Source: Pseudomonas sp. Irchel 3A7
GTDB lineage: Bacteria; Pseudomonadota; Gammaproteobacteria; Pseudomonadales; Pseudomonadaceae
Assembly (NCBI RefSeq): GCF_900187565.1
Contig: NZ_FYED01000021.1
Coordinates: forward strand, 1-64,000
Direction: 5' to 3'
Length of the DNA: 64,000 nucleotides
The translations under genes and the position numbers were made by a program. Under the pieces are notes generated by a model. That model did not search any database. It saw nothing but the letters and a program-made list of their open reading frames with translations, and was not told the origin of the DNA. The number at the start of each line of letters is the position of its first letter. The first letter of the stretch is position 1. This document shows positions 21,274 to 30,216 of the stretch, piece after piece.

Positions 21274-21569
21274 ACCAGGAACGCGTATTTAAAGTTCTGC
21301 TTGGCCCGCACGTTTCCGAGAAGGCTACGGTTCTGGCAGACAAGAAAGGCCAGTTCGTTTTCAAGGTTGCTACTGATGCAACCAAGCTGGAAATCAAGAA
21401 GGCCGTCGAAAGCCTGTTCAGCGTGAAAGTAGAGCGTGTTACTACCCTGAATGTTCTGGGTAAGAGCAAGCGCACTGCTCGCGGTCTGGGCAAGCGTAAT
21501 GACTGGAAGAAGGCAGTTATCTCCCTTCAGCCAGGCCAAGATCTCGATTTCAGCAGCAGTGCTGAGTAA
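21270..21569 (+). CDS. rplW: 50S ribosomal protein L23
   Basis: L23 sits at the tunnel exit and is the docking site for trigger factor and for the signal recognition particle. The 99 residues include the family start [17 protein letters not shown] and the loop [19 protein letters not shown]. It overlaps rplD by 4 bases and precedes rplB by 14 bases, so translation of the three is likely coupled. Confidence 0.97.
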
Positions 21570-21583
21570 GGAAGGGGTGCATC

Positions 21584-22408
21584 ATGGCAATCGTTAAATG
21601 CAAACCGACTTCCCCTGGCCGCCGTTTTGTGGTCAAGGTGGTCAACCAGGAGCTGCATAAAGGCGCTCCTCACGCACCGCTGCTCGAGAAGAAATCGAAG
21701 TCTGGTGGTCGTAACAACAATGGCCGTATTACCACTCGTCACATTGGTGGTGGTCATAAGCAGCATTATCGTCTGGTCGACTTCCGTCGCAACGACAAAG
21801 ATGGCATCGCTGCCACTGTCGAGCGTATCGAATACGATCCAAACCGTACTGCTCACATCGCTCTGCTGCTGTACGCAGATGGCGAGCGTCGCTACATCAT
21901 CGCCCCTAAAGGCGTGAGTGCTGGCGACCAGCTGATCGCAGGTGCTCTGGCACCGATCAAGCCGGGCAACGCTCTGCAACTGCGTAACATTCCAGTTGGT
22001 AGCACCGTACACGGCATCGAATTGAAGCCAGGTAAAGGCGCTCAGATCGCTCGTTCCGCTGGTGCTTCGGCTCAGCTGATCGCTCGTGAAGGTGTCTACG
22101 TGACCCTGCGTCTGCGTTCTGGTGAGATGCGTAAAGTGCTGGCTGAATGCCGCGCGACCCTGGGCGAAGTCTCGAACTCCGAGCACAGCCTGCGTTCGCT
22201 GGGTAAAGCTGGTGCCAAACGCTGGCGTGGCGTTCGCCCAACCGTTCGTGGTGTTGCCATGAACCCGGTTGACCACCCACATGGTGGTGGTGAAGGTCGT
22301 ACCTCTGGTGGTCGTCATCCGGTATCGCCATGGGGCTTCCCGACTAAGGGCGCGAAGACTCGTGGTAATAAGCGTACCGACAAAATGATCGTCCGTCGTC
22401 GCAAGTAA
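21584..22408 (+). CDS. rplB: 50S ribosomal protein L2
   Basis: L2 is among the most conserved ribosomal proteins and is needed for subunit joining and peptidyl transfer. The 274 residues begin [16 protein letters not shown]. They carry [18 protein letters not shown] near 45-62 and the functionally critical C-terminal [14 protein letters not shown], in which the histidine equivalent to His229 of E. coli is present. It lies between rplW (14 bases) and rpsS (16 bases). Confidence 0.97.
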
Positions 22409-22424
22409 ATAGAGGGATACGACA

Positions 22425-22700
22425 GTGCCACGTTCTCTGAAAAAAGGTCCTTTTATCGATCTTCACCTACTGAAGAAGATCGAAGTGGCGGCGGAAAAGA
22501 ACGATCGCAAACCAGTTAAGACCTGGTCGCGCCGTTCGATGATCCTGCCACAAATGGTCGGTCTGACCATCGCAGTACACAACGGTCGTCAGCACGTCCC
22601 AGTTCTCGTGAACGAAGACATGGTCGGCCACAAACTGGGCGAGTTCGCCGGTACCCGCACTTATCGCGGGCACGTGGCAGACAAGAAAGCCAAGCGTTAA
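22425..22700 (+). CDS. rpsS: 30S ribosomal protein S19
   Basis: S19 forms a head complex with S13 near the A-site tRNA and the B1a intersubunit bridge. The 91 residues start PRSLKKGPFIDLHLLKK after a GTG start codon at 22425, with AGAGGG about 9 bases upstream. The signature LGEFAGTRTYRGH is near the C-terminus. rplV follows after 11 bases. Confidence 0.97.
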   Translation: MPRSLKKGPFIDLHLLKKIEVAAEKNDRKPVKTWSRRSMILPQMVGLTIAVHNGRQHVPVLVNEDMVGHKLGEFAGTRTYRGHVADKKAKR

Positions 22701-22711
22701 GGGGTTAGGAA

Positions 22712-23044
22712 ATGGAAGTAGCCGCTAAGTTGTCGGGCGCTCGAATCTCCGCCCAGAAAGCCCGCTTGGTCGCCGACCAGATCCGCGGGAAGAAGGTGGG
22801 CGAAGCGCTCAACCTGTTGGCTTTCAGCAGTAAGAAAGCCGCCGAGATCATGAAGAAAGTGCTGGAGTCGGCCGTAGCCAACGCCGAGCATAACGAAGGC
22901 GCAGACGTTGATGACCTGAAGGTCAGCACCGTTTTCGTCAACGAAGGGCGTTCGCTGAAGCGCATCATGCCACGTGCCAAAGGCCGTGCTGATCGCATCG
23001 TCAAGCGGTCTTGCCATATCACTGTCAAGGTTGCTGACAAGTAA
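22712..23044 (+). CDS. rplV: 50S ribosomal protein L22
   Basis: L22 contributes its long hairpin to the narrowest part of the exit tunnel, the site of certain macrolide resistance and SecM-type arrest mutations. The 110 residues show [19 protein letters not shown] at the start and the hairpin [20 protein letters not shown] at about 83-102, without deletion or duplication. It lies 13 bases before rpsC. Confidence 0.97.
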
Positions 23045-23057
23045 CGGAGTCGAAGAG

Positions 23058-23744
23058 ATGGGTCAGAAAGTACATCCCATTGGCATTCGCCTGGGAATCG
23101 TCAAGGAGCACACCTCCGTCTGGTACGCAGACGGTCGGACTTATGCGGACTACTTGTTCGCTGATCTGAAGGTGCGTGAGTATCTCCAAGACAAACTAAA
23201 AAGCGCGTCCGTAAGCCGTATCGATATCCATCGTCCGGCCCAAACTGCACGTATCACCATCCACACCGCTCGCCCAGGTATCGTTATCGGGAAGAAAGGT
23301 GAAGATGTTGAGAAACTGCGTCAGGACCTGACCAAGCAAATGGGTGTGCCTGTGCACATCAATATCGAAGAGATCCGCAAGCCGGAGCTCGACGGTATGC
23401 TGGTTGCGCAGAGCGTAGCTCAGCAGCTGGAGCGTCGCGTAATGTTCCGTCGTGCTATGAAGCGCGCCGTACAGAACGCAATGCGCATTGGTGCCAAAGG
23501 CATCAAAATCCAAGTGAGCGGTCGTCTCGGCGGTGCTGAAATCGCACGTACTGAATGGTATCGCGAAGGTCGTGTGCCACTGCACACCCTGCGTGCCGAC
23601 ATCGACTATGCCAACTACGAAGCTCACACCACTTACGGTGTGATCGGTGTAAAGGTTTGGATCTTCAAAGGCGAAGTAATTGGTGGTCGCCAAGAAGAGC
23701 TGAAACCACAAGCACCAGCGCCTCGTAAAAAAGCTGCTAAGTAA
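23058..23744 (+). CDS. rpsC: 30S ribosomal protein S3
   Basis: S3 lines the mRNA entry channel and, with S4, unwinds structured mRNA. The 228 residues contain the KH domain with [14 protein letters not shown] (about 53-66) and the C-terminal [13 protein letters not shown]. The ATG at 23058 gives the canonical [13 protein letters not shown] start; an in-frame ATG at 22974 lies inside rplV and is rejected. The tail is basic and alanine/proline-rich ([10 protein letters not shown]). Confidence 0.97.
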
Positions 23745-23756
23745 GGGGTACGCCAA

Positions 23757-24170
23757 ATGTTGCAACCAAAGCGTACGAAGTTCCGCAAGCAAATGACCGG
23801 TCACAACCGTGGCCTGGCATTGCGCGGTAGCAAAGTCAGCTTCGGCGAGTTCGCGCTGAAGTCTGTAGCTCGTGGTCGTCTCACCGCTCGTCAGATCGAG
23901 TCAGCGCGTCGTGCTCTGACCCGTCACGTAAAACGTGGCGGCAAGATCTGGATCCGTGTATTCCCGGACAAGCCTATTTCCAAGAAGCCACTCGAAGTTC
24001 GGATGGGTAAAGGTAAGGGTAACGTCGAATACTGGGTTGCCCAGATTCAGCCAGGCAAAGTCCTGTATGAAATCGAGGGTGTTTCTGAAGAGCTGGCGCG
24101 TGAGGCTTTCGCCCTGGCTGCTGCAAAGCTGCCGCTCGCCACCTCCTTTGTTAAACGGACGGTGATGTGA
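23757..24170 (+). CDS. rplP: 50S ribosomal protein L16
   Basis: L16 organises the A-site region of the large subunit and the elongator tRNA elbow contact. The 137 residues include [19 protein letters not shown] and the loop containing Arg81 ([18 protein letters not shown]), the hydroxylation target of YcfD-type oxygenases in E. coli. Its TGA stop shares the final A with the ATG of rpmC, indicating coupling. Confidence 0.97.
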
Positions 24171-24361
24171 TGAAAGCGAATGAACTTCGTGAAAAATCCG
24201 CACAGCAGCTGAACGAGCAACTGCTCGGCTTGCTGCGCGACCAGTTCAATCTGCGCATGCAGAAAGCAACTGGCCAGTTGGGGCAGTCTCATCTGCTCTC
24301 GCAAGTTAAGCGTGACATCGCTCGCGTGAAGACTGTGCTCAACCAGCAGGCAGGTAAGTAA
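24170..24361 (+). CDS. rpmC: 50S ribosomal protein L29
   Basis: L29 lies beside L23 at the tunnel exit. The 63 residues form the usual two-helix hairpin: [18 protein letters not shown], then a basic second helix. Two ATG codons are adjacent (24167 and 24170). The second is chosen because it gives the standard N-terminus and overlaps the rplP stop by a single base. rpsQ begins 2 bases after the stop. Confidence 0.94.
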
Positions 24362-24363
24362 TC

Positions 24364-24630
24364 ATGGCTGAAGCCGAAAAAACTGTCCGTACGCTGACTG
24401 GCCGTGTTGTCAGCGACAAGATGGACAAAACCATCACCGTTCTGATCGAGCGTCGCGTTAAGCACCCGATCTACGGTAAATACGTTAAGCGTTCGACTAA
24501 GCTGCACGCGCACGACGAAACCAATCAGTGCCACATCGGCGACAAAGTCACTATTCGTGAAACTCGTCCTTTGGCCAAGACCAAGTCTTGGGCGCTGGTT
24601 GATGTTCTCGAACGCGCTGTGGAAGTCTAA
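24364..24630 (+). CDS. rpsQ: 30S ribosomal protein S17
   Basis: S17 is a primary 16S rRNA binder that helps fold the 5' domain. The 88 residues have the OB-fold pattern with GRVVSDKMDKTITVLIERR and the conserved GDKVTIRETRPLAKTKSW. It is the last gene before rplN, where the S10 operon of E. coli ends. No terminator is seen in the 23-base gap, so S10 and spc genes appear continuous in this genome. Confidence 0.97.
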   Translation: MAEAEKTVRTLTGRVVSDKMDKTITVLIERRVKHPIYGKYVKRSTKLHAHDETNQCHIGDKVTIRETRPLAKTKSWALVDVLERAVEV

Positions 24631-24653
24631 GGACTAGGGGTCGGAGAAATTAT

Positions 24654-25022
24654 ATGATTCAGACTCAATCCATGCTCGATGTGGCCGATAACAGCGGCGC
24701 TCGCCGCGTTATGTGCATCAAGGTGCTGGGTGGCTCCCATCGTCGTTACGCTGGTATCGGTGACATCATCAAAGTTACCGTCAAGGAAGCAATTCCTCGC
24801 GGTAAGGTGAAAAAAGGCCAAGTGATGACTGCTGTTGTAGTCCGCACTCGTCACGGCGTTCGCCGTGCAGATGGCTCCATTATCCGCTTTGATGGCAACG
24901 CTGCTGTTCTTCTGAACAACAAGCAAGAGCCGATCGGCACCCGTATCTTTGGGCCAGTGACCCGTGAGCTTCGTACTGAGAAGTTCATGAAGATCGTCTC
25001 GCTCGCCCCAGAAGTGCTGTAA
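24654..25022 (+). CDS. rplN: 50S ribosomal protein L14
   Basis: L14 forms intersubunit bridges B5 and B8 and is the binding site of the silencing factor RsfS. The 122 residues start MIQTQSMLDVADNSGAR and carry GDIIKVTVKEAIPRGKVKKG. As the first spc gene in many bacteria it would have its own promoter, but none is apparent in the 23 bases before it. rplX follows after 11 bases. Confidence 0.97.
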   Translation: MIQTQSMLDVADNSGARRVMCIKVLGGSHRRYAGIGDIIKVTVKEAIPRGKVKKGQVMTAVVVRTRHGVRRADGSIIRFDGNAAVLLNNKQEPIGTRIFGPVTRELRTEKFMKIVSLAPEVL

Positions 25023-25033
25023 GGAGATCCGAC

Positions 25034-25348
25034 ATGCAAAAGATTCGTCGTGACGACGAGATCATCGTGATCGCCGGCAAAGACAAAGGTAAGCGCGGTA
25101 AGGTGCTGAAGGTTCTTGCTGACAACCGTCTGGTTGTTGGTGGTCTGAACCTGGTCAAGCGTCATACCAAGCCTAACCCGATGTCGGGCGTACAGGGCGG
25201 TATCGTCGAGAAAGAAGCGCCACTGCACGCTTCTAACGTCGCCATCTTCAACGGCGAAACCAACAAGGCTGACCGCGTTGGTTTCAAAGTAGAAGACGGT
25301 AAGAAAATTCGTGTCTTCAAGTCGACCCAAAAAGCGGTTGATGCTTGA
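25034..25348 (+). CDS. rplX: 50S ribosomal protein L24
   Basis: L24 is one of the two proteins that nucleate 50S assembly and lies near the tunnel exit. The 104 residues have an N-terminal KOW motif (IVIAGKDKGKRGKVLKVL) and GGLNLVKRHTKPN. AAGGAGATCCGAC directly precedes the ATG, giving a strong ribosome binding site. Confidence 0.97.
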   Translation: MQKIRRDDEIIVIAGKDKGKRGKVLKVLADNRLVVGGLNLVKRHTKPNPMSGVQGGIVEKEAPLHASNVAIFNGETNKADRVGFKVEDGKKIRVFKSTQKAVDA

Positions 25349-25368
25349 ACACTGCTAGGTAGAAGACC

Positions 25369-25908
25369 ATGGCACGACTAAAAGAGATTTACCGGAAGGA
25401 AATCGCACCGAAACTTAAGGAAGAACTTAAGCTTTCGAACGTGATGGAAGTTCCGCGCGTTACCAAAATCACCCTGAACATGGGTCTGGGCGAAGCGATC
25501 GGCGACAAAAAAGTCATCGAGCACGCTGTTGCTGACCTGGAAAAGATCACCGGCCAGAAAGTCGTTGTGACCTACGCTCGCAAATCCATCGCTGGCTTTA
25601 AAGTCCGTGAAGGTTGGCCGATCGGCGTCAAAGTGACCCTGCGCCGTGAGCGTATGTACGAGTTCCTGGATCGTCTGCTGTCGATCTCCCTGCCACGGGT
25701 TCGCGACTTCCGCGGCCTGAATGCCAAGTCCTTCGATGGTCGTGGCAACTACAGCATGGGCGTAAAAGAGCAGATCATCTTCCCGGAAATCGACTACGAC
25801 AAGATCGATGCTCTCCGCGGTCTGGACATTACCCTGACCACCACTGCCAAGAACGATGATGAAGGTCGCGCTCTGCTGCGCGCTTTCAAATTCCCGTTCC
25901 GCAACTGA
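25369..25908 (+). CDS. rplE: 50S ribosomal protein L5
   Basis: L5 binds 5S rRNA with L18 and L25 and contacts P-site tRNA. The 179 residues include the N-terminal LKEIYRKEIAPKLKEEL and the conserved KITLNMGLGEA. The end of the protein reads GRALLRAFKFPFRN, as in other pseudomonads. In E. coli the S8 repressor binds mRNA at the start of this gene; that structure was not tested here. rpsN follows after 13 bases. Confidence 0.97.
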   Translation: MARLKEIYRKEIAPKLKEELKLSNVMEVPRVTKITLNMGLGEAIGDKKVIEHAVADLEKITGQKVVVTYARKSIAGFKVREGWPIGVKVTLRRERMYEFLDRLLSISLPRVRDFRGLNAKSFDGRGNYSMGVKEQIIFPEIDYDKIDALRGLDITLTTTAKNDDEGRALLRAFKFPFRN

Positions 25909-25921
25909 TTGGAGTAGGAAA

Positions 25922-26227
25922 ATGGCCAAGATGAGCATGAAGAACCGCGAGCTGAAGCGTCAGCTCACGGTTGCCAAGTACGCCAAAAAGCGTGCAGCAC
26001 TGAAAGCAATCATCGTTGATCTGAACGCAAGTCCAGAAGCGCGTTGGGAAGCTACAGTTGCTCTGCAAAAGCAGCCACGTGACGCTAGCGCTTCGCGCAT
26101 GCGTAACCGCTGCCGCCTGACCGGTCGTCCACACGGCGTTTACCGCAAGTTCGGCCTCGGCCGTAACAAACTGCGTGAAGCGGCAATGCGTGGTGACGTA
26201 CCAGGTCTGGTTAAAGCCAGCTGGTAA
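25922..26227 (+). CDS. rpsN: 30S ribosomal protein S14 (zinc-free form)
   Basis: S14 is a late-assembling head protein. The 101-residue length and the absence of CxxC pairs identify the long zinc-independent (C-) form. Arginine-rich SRMRNRCRLTGRPHGVYR and GLGRNKLREAAMRG are present. The ATG at 25922 follows GGAGTAGGAAA; an earlier in-frame ATG lies inside rplE and is rejected. A 209-base gap with a hairpin and a promoter then splits the operon before rpsH. Confidence 0.97.
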   Translation: MAKMSMKNRELKRQLTVAKYAKKRAALKAIIVDLNASPEARWEATVALQKQPRDASASRMRNRCRLTGRPHGVYRKFGLGRNKLREAAMRGDVPGLVKASW

Positions 26228-26290
26228 GTACTGTCAAAGTCTCGGAGGTCAGGCTCGCAAGATCCTGACCGCCGGTGGCCTTGAATCTGG

Positions 26291-26314
26291 ATCAAGCCCC
26301 TTTTGGGGCTTGAT
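26291..26314 (+). terminator. Hairpin between rpsN and rpsH
   Basis: A perfect 10-bp stem ATCAAGCCCC-TTTT-GGGGCTTGAT. The T-tract is poor (TCATTT), so termination may be partial. Its last bases are also part of the -35 box of the next promoter. Confidence 0.65.
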
Positions 26315-26338
26315 TCATTTCTGGGGTGTGTCTAGAAT
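26310..26338 (+). promoter_or_regulatory. Internal spc promoter before rpsH
   Basis: TTGATT (26310-26315), 17 bases, TAGAAT (26333-26338). The spacer and -10 region (TTCTGGGGTGTGTCTAGAAT) resemble those of the S10 promoter (TATCTGGGGCGTCTATAGAAT). It would start a transcript for rpsH to rpmJ with a leader of about 90 bases. Confidence 0.72.
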
Positions 26339-26436
26339 ACCCGGCTCGCCTGAGCCCGTGTTTTTTACGCTCGGAGATTCTCGGCGACACGTAGTAGCCG
26401 CAAGGCTAATTTTTCTGTATTAGGAGCGTCTAGCCC

Positions 26437-26829
26437 ATGAGTATGCAGGACCCGTTAGCGGACATGCTAACTCGAATCCGTAATGCCCAGATGGCTGAAA
26501 AGTCCGTCGTAAGCATGCCATCTTCCACGTTGAAGGTAGCTGTTGCCAAAGTCCTGAAGGACGAAGGTTACATCGCGGGTTATCAGATCAGCAGCGAAAC
26601 CAAACCACTGCTGTCTATCGAGCTGAAATACTTCGAAGGCCGTCCGGTTATCGAAGAAGTGAAGCGCGTTAGCCGTCCAGGCCTGCGTCAGTACAAGTCC
26701 GTCGAAGATCTGCCGAAAGTTCGTGGCGGTCTCGGTGTGTCTATCGTCTCCACCAACAAGGGTGTGATGACTGATCGTGCTGCGCGCGCTGCCGGTGTCG
26801 GCGGCGAAGTTCTTTGCACTGTGTTCTAA
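26437..26829 (+). CDS. rpsH: 30S ribosomal protein S8
   Basis: S8 binds helix 21 of 16S rRNA in the platform and represses the spc operon in E. coli. The 130 residues start MSMQDPLADMLTRIRNAQ and end in STNKGVMTDRAARAAGVGGE, the typical rRNA-contact segment. It begins a sub-operon with its own promoter in this genome; that would let S8 and downstream genes escape any control acting at rplE. Confidence 0.97.
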   Translation: MSMQDPLADMLTRIRNAQMAEKSVVSMPSSTLKVAVAKVLKDEGYIAGYQISSETKPLLSIELKYFEGRPVIEEVKRVSRPGLRQYKSVEDLPKVRGGLGVSIVSTNKGVMTDRAARAAGVGGEVLCTVF

Positions 26830-26841
26830 GGGGGGATAAGC

Positions 26842-27375
26842 ATGTCTCGCGTCGCTAAGAACCCCGTTAAGCTGCCAGCCGGCGTCGAAGTAAAATTCGC
26901 AGGCCAACAGCTTTCGGTGAAGGGTGCCAAGGGCACTCTCGAACTGAACATCCATTCGTCCGTTGAGATCGTTGAAGAAGCTGGTGAGCTGCGTTTCGCT
27001 GCTCGCAATGGCGATCAACAGACTCGCGCAATGGCTGGTACCACTCGTGCGTTGGTTAACAACATGGTCCAAGGCGTAAGCCAAGGCTTCGAGCGCAAGC
27101 TCCAGCTGGTCGGTGTTGGTTACAAAGCGCAAGCAAAAGGCACAGTGCTGAACCTGGCTCTTGGCTTCTCGCATCCAGTGGATTACGAACTGCCGGAAGG
27201 CATCACCGCTGAGACTCCTAGCCAGACCGATATCCTGATCAAGGGCATCGACAAGCAGCTGGTAGGTCAAGTGGCCGCCGAGATCCGCGACTTCCGTCCA
27301 CCAGAGCCGTACAAAGGCAAAGGTGTGCGCTACGCGGACGAAGTCGTCCGTCGTAAAGAAGCCAAGAAGAAGTAG
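26842..27375 (+). CDS. rplF: 50S ribosomal protein L6
   Basis: L6 lies beside the sarcin-ricin loop and is required for late 50S assembly. The 177 residues have two tandem related domains; the C-terminal signature PPEPYKGKGVRYADE is intact. Resistance to gentamicin has been linked to loss of this end in other species, and it is not truncated here. It lies 12 bases after rpsH and 10 before rplR. Confidence 0.97.
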   Translation: MSRVAKNPVKLPAGVEVKFAGQQLSVKGAKGTLELNIHSSVEIVEEAGELRFAARNGDQQTRAMAGTTRALVNNMVQGVSQGFERKLQLVGVGYKAQAKGTVLNLALGFSHPVDYELPEGITAETPSQTDILIKGIDKQLVGQVAAEIRDFRPPEPYKGKGVRYADEVVRRKEAKKK

Positions 27376-27385
27376 GGCATAGCAA

Positions 27386-27736
27386 ATGACCGACAAAAAA
27401 GTTACTCGACTGCGTCGCGCTCGCAAAGCACGCCTGAAAATGCACGAACTCGAAGTCGTGCGTCTCTGCGTGTTCCGCTCTTCGCAGCACATCTACGCCC
27501 AGGTCATTTCGGCCGACGGCAACAAAGTCCTGGCAAGCGCCTCGACTTTGGATAAAGAACTGCGTGATGGCGCCACTGGCAACATCGACGCGGCCACTAA
27601 GGTTGGCCAGCTGGTCGCTACGCGTGCTAAGGCCGCTGGCGTCTCGCAGGTGGCTTTCGACCGCTCTGGCTTCAAGTACCACGGCCGCGTTAAAGCGCTG
27701 GCTGATGCTGCTCGTGAAGCTGGGCTGGAGTTCTAA
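27386..27736 (+). CDS. rplR: 50S ribosomal protein L18
   Basis: L18 packs 5S rRNA into the central protuberance with L5. The 116 residues start with a basic arm (VTRLRRARKARLKMHELEV) and end FKYHGRVKALADAAREAGLEF, the normal C-terminus. rpsE begins 3 bases after the stop. Confidence 0.97.
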   Translation: MTDKKVTRLRRARKARLKMHELEVVRLCVFRSSQHIYAQVISADGNKVLASASTLDKELRDGATGNIDAATKVGQLVATRAKAAGVSQVAFDRSGFKYHGRVKALADAAREAGLEF

Positions 27737-27739
27737 GTT

Positions 27740-28240
27740 ATGTCAAATAACGACCAAAAGCGCGACGAAGGCTACATCGAGAAGCTGGTTCAAGTTAACC
27801 GCGTAGCCAAAACCGTTAAAGGCGGCCGTATCTTCACTTTCACCGCGTTGACCGTGGTTGGTGATGGTAAAGGGCGTGTTGGCTTCGGCCGTGGCAAGTC
27901 GCGTGAAGTGCCTGCTGCGATCCAGAAGGCAATGGAAGCTGCTCGCCGCAACATGATCCAGGTTGATCTGAACGGCACCACTCTGCAGTACGCAATGAAG
28001 TCCGCTCACGGCGCTTCGAAGGTGTACATGCAGCCTGCTTCTGAAGGTACCGGTATCATCGCAGGCGGCGCAATGCGTGCCGTTCTCGAAGTTGCTGGCG
28101 TTCAGAACGTTCTGGCCAAGTGCTACGGCTCGACTAACCCGGTAAACGTGGTTCACGCCACTTTCAAGGGTTTGAAAGCAATGCAGTCTCCTGAATCCAT
28201 TGCCGCCAAGCGTGGCAAAAGCGTCAAGGAGATCTTCTGA
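27740..28240 (+). CDS. rpsE: 30S ribosomal protein S5
   Basis: S5 affects decoding accuracy, and spectinomycin resistance maps to its N-terminal loop. The 166 residues contain the double-stranded RNA-binding fold ([19 protein letters not shown]) and the loop [16 protein letters not shown], with the usual wild-type pattern. It lies 3 bases after rplR and 2 before rpmD. Confidence 0.97.
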
Positions 28241-28242
28241 TC

Positions 28243-28419
28243 ATGGCTACCGTTAAAGTTACGCTGATCAAAAGCATGACCGGCCGCATCCCTAACCACA
28301 AACTGTGCGTTAAGGGTCTGGGTCTGCGTCGCATCGGTCACACTGTAGAAGTCCAGGATACTCCCGAGAACCGCGGGATGATCAACAAGGCTTACTACAT
28401 GCTGCGTGTCGAGGGTTAA
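28243..28419 (+). CDS. rpmD: 50S ribosomal protein L30
   Basis: This 58-residue gene is read directly from the sequence in the 182-base space between rpsE and rplO. It encodes [20 protein letters not shown], followed by [17 protein letters not shown] and [15 protein letters not shown]. This is the complete L30 pattern, a small alpha-beta protein of the large subunit. It starts 2 bases after rpsE, with AAGGAGATCTTCTGATC as ribosome binding site inside the rpsE end, and stops 3 bases before rplO. Confidence 0.96.
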
Positions 28420-28422
28420 TCG

Positions 28423-28860
28423 ATGAAACTCAATGATCTGAGTCCAGCGCCGGGTTCCCGTCGCGAAAAGCATCGTCCGGGCCGTGGTATCGGTAGTGGT
28501 TTGGGTAAGACTGGTGGCCGTGGTCACAAAGGTCAGACTTCCCGCTCCGGTGGCACCATTGCTCCAGGCTTTGAAGGCGGTCAACAGCCGCTGCATCGTC
28601 GCCTGCCGAAGTTCGGTTTCGTTTCCCTGAAGGCCATGGATCGCGCAGAAGTGCGTCTGTCCGAGCTGGCTAAAGTGGAAGGCGACATCGTCACCGTGCA
28701 GTCCTTGAAAGATGCCAACGTGATCAACGTCAACGTGCAGCGTGTGAAAATCATGCTGTCCGGCGAAGTGACTCGCGCTGTAACCATCGGAAAGGGAATC
28801 GGCGCCACCAAAGGTGCGCGTGCGGCTATCGAAGCAGCTGGCGGCAAGTTCGAGGAATAA
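28423..28860 (+). CDS. rplO: 50S ribosomal protein L15
   Basis: L15 is a late assembly protein with a long glycine-rich N-terminal extension that penetrates domains of 23S rRNA. The 145 residues show this extension as RPGRGIGSGLGKTGGRGHKG and the C-terminal GIGATKGARAAIEAAGGKFEE. Its stop codon is immediately followed by the ATG of secY with no spacer, so the two are tightly coupled. Confidence 0.97.
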   Translation: MKLNDLSPAPGSRREKHRPGRGIGSGLGKTGGRGHKGQTSRSGGTIAPGFEGGQQPLHRRLPKFGFVSLKAMDRAEVRLSELAKVEGDIVTVQSLKDANVINVNVQRVKIMLSGEVTRAVTIGKGIGATKGARAAIEAAGGKFEE

Positions 28861-30189
28861 ATGGCTAAGCAAGGTGCTCTCTCTGCGCTCGGCAAAGGCG
28901 GTATGTCTGAACTCTGGGCTCGTCTGCGTTTTCTGTTCCTGGCGATTATCGTCTACCGAATAGGCGCACACATCCCGGTTCCAGGTATCAACCCGGACCG
29001 ACTCGCGGACCTGTTTCGACAGAATGAGGGGACCATTCTTAGCTTGTTCAACATGTTTTCCGGCGGCGCGCTGGAGCGGATGAGCATTTTTGCACTGGGG
29101 ATCATGCCGTACATTTCGGCATCGATCATCATGCAACTGATGACCGCCGTCAGCCCGCAGCTGGAGCAGTTGAAGAAGGAAGGTGAAGCTGGGCGTCGCA
29201 AGATCGCTCAGTACACCCGCTACGGCACTGTAGTCCTGGCTCTCGTCCAGGCCATTGGCATGTCCATTGGTCTGGCGGGGCAGGGCGTTGCGTTCACTGG
29301 TGACTTTGGCTTCCATTTCGTCGCGGTATCCACTTTTGTGGCTGGTGCGATGTTCATGATGTGGCTGGGTGAGCAGATTACTGAGCGTGGTGTTGGCAAC
29401 GGTATCTCGATGTTGATTTTCGCAGGTATCGTCGCCGGTCTTCCGAGAGCGATTGGGCAGTCTTTCGAGTCTGCACGTCAGGGTGATATCAACATTTTTG
29501 CCCTGGTTGCCATCGGTTTGCTGGCAGTAGCGATTATCGGTTTCGTGGTGTTCATTGAGCGTGGTCAGCGTCGTATTGCTGTTCACTACGCCAAGCGTCA
29601 GCAGGGCCGCAAGGTCTTCGCTGCGCAGACCAGCCACTTGCCGCTGAAGGTGAACATGGCCGGCGTTATTCCGGCTATTTTCGCGAGCAGCATCTTGCTG
29701 TTCCCGGCTTCGTTGGGTACCTGGTTCGGTCAGTCTGAAGGTATGGGCTGGTTGCAGGACATCTCGCAGTCGATCGCTCCTGGTCAGCCGTTGAATATTC
29801 TGCTGTTTAGTGCAGGGATTATTTTCTTCTGCTTCTTCTATACGGCGTTGATGTTCAATCCGAAAGACGTAGCGGAAAACCTGAAGAAGTCCGGTGCCTT
29901 TATTCCGGGCATTCGTCCAGGTGAGCAGTCTGCACGCTATATTGATGGCGTTCTGACTCGTTTGACCCTGTTCGGTGCTCTATATATGACGGCCGTGTGC
30001 CTGTTGCCCCAGTTCCTGGTGGTTGCAGCAAACGTTCCGTTCTACCTTGGCGGGACCTCGTTGCTGATCGTCGTCGTGGTTGTGATGGACTTCATGTCCC
30101 AAGTACAATCGCACCTCGTTTCGCACCAGTACGAATCCCTGATGAAGAAAGCCAACCTGAAGGGTTACGGCAGCGGCATGTTGCGCTGA
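28861..30189 (+). CDS. secY: Preprotein translocase subunit SecY
   Basis: SecY is the pore of the Sec translocon in the inner membrane. The 442 residues contain about ten hydrophobic segments, the first at about 22-40 (FLFLAIIVYRIGAHIPVPG). The SecY signature is ALGIMPYISASIIMQL (about 79-94) and the cytosolic loop ERGQRRIAVHYAKRQQGRK is the ribosome/SecA contact. Its position in the spc operon is universal in bacteria. The partner secE is at 3083. Confidence 0.97.
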   Translation: MAKQGALSALGKGGMSELWARLRFLFLAIIVYRIGAHIPVPGINPDRLADLFRQNEGTILSLFNMFSGGALERMSIFALGIMPYISASIIMQLMTAVSPQLEQLKKEGEAGRRKIAQYTRYGTVVLALVQAIGMSIGLAGQGVAFTGDFGFHFVAVSTFVAGAMFMMWLGEQITERGVGNGISMLIFAGIVAGLPRAIGQSFESARQGDINIFALVAIGLLAVAIIGFVVFIERGQRRIAVHYAKRQQGRKVFAAQTSHLPLKVNMAGVIPAIFASSILLFPASLGTWFGQSEGMGWLQDISQSIAPGQPLNILLFSAGIIFFCFFYTALMFNPKDVAENLKKSGAFIPGIRPGEQSARYIDGVLTRLTLFGALYMTAVCLLPQFLVVAANVPFYLGGTSLLIVVVVVMDFMSQVQSHLVSHQYESLMKKANLKGYGSGMLR

Positions 30190-30216
30190 GTACCCATAAG
30201 GTTCGAGGAGTTGGTG

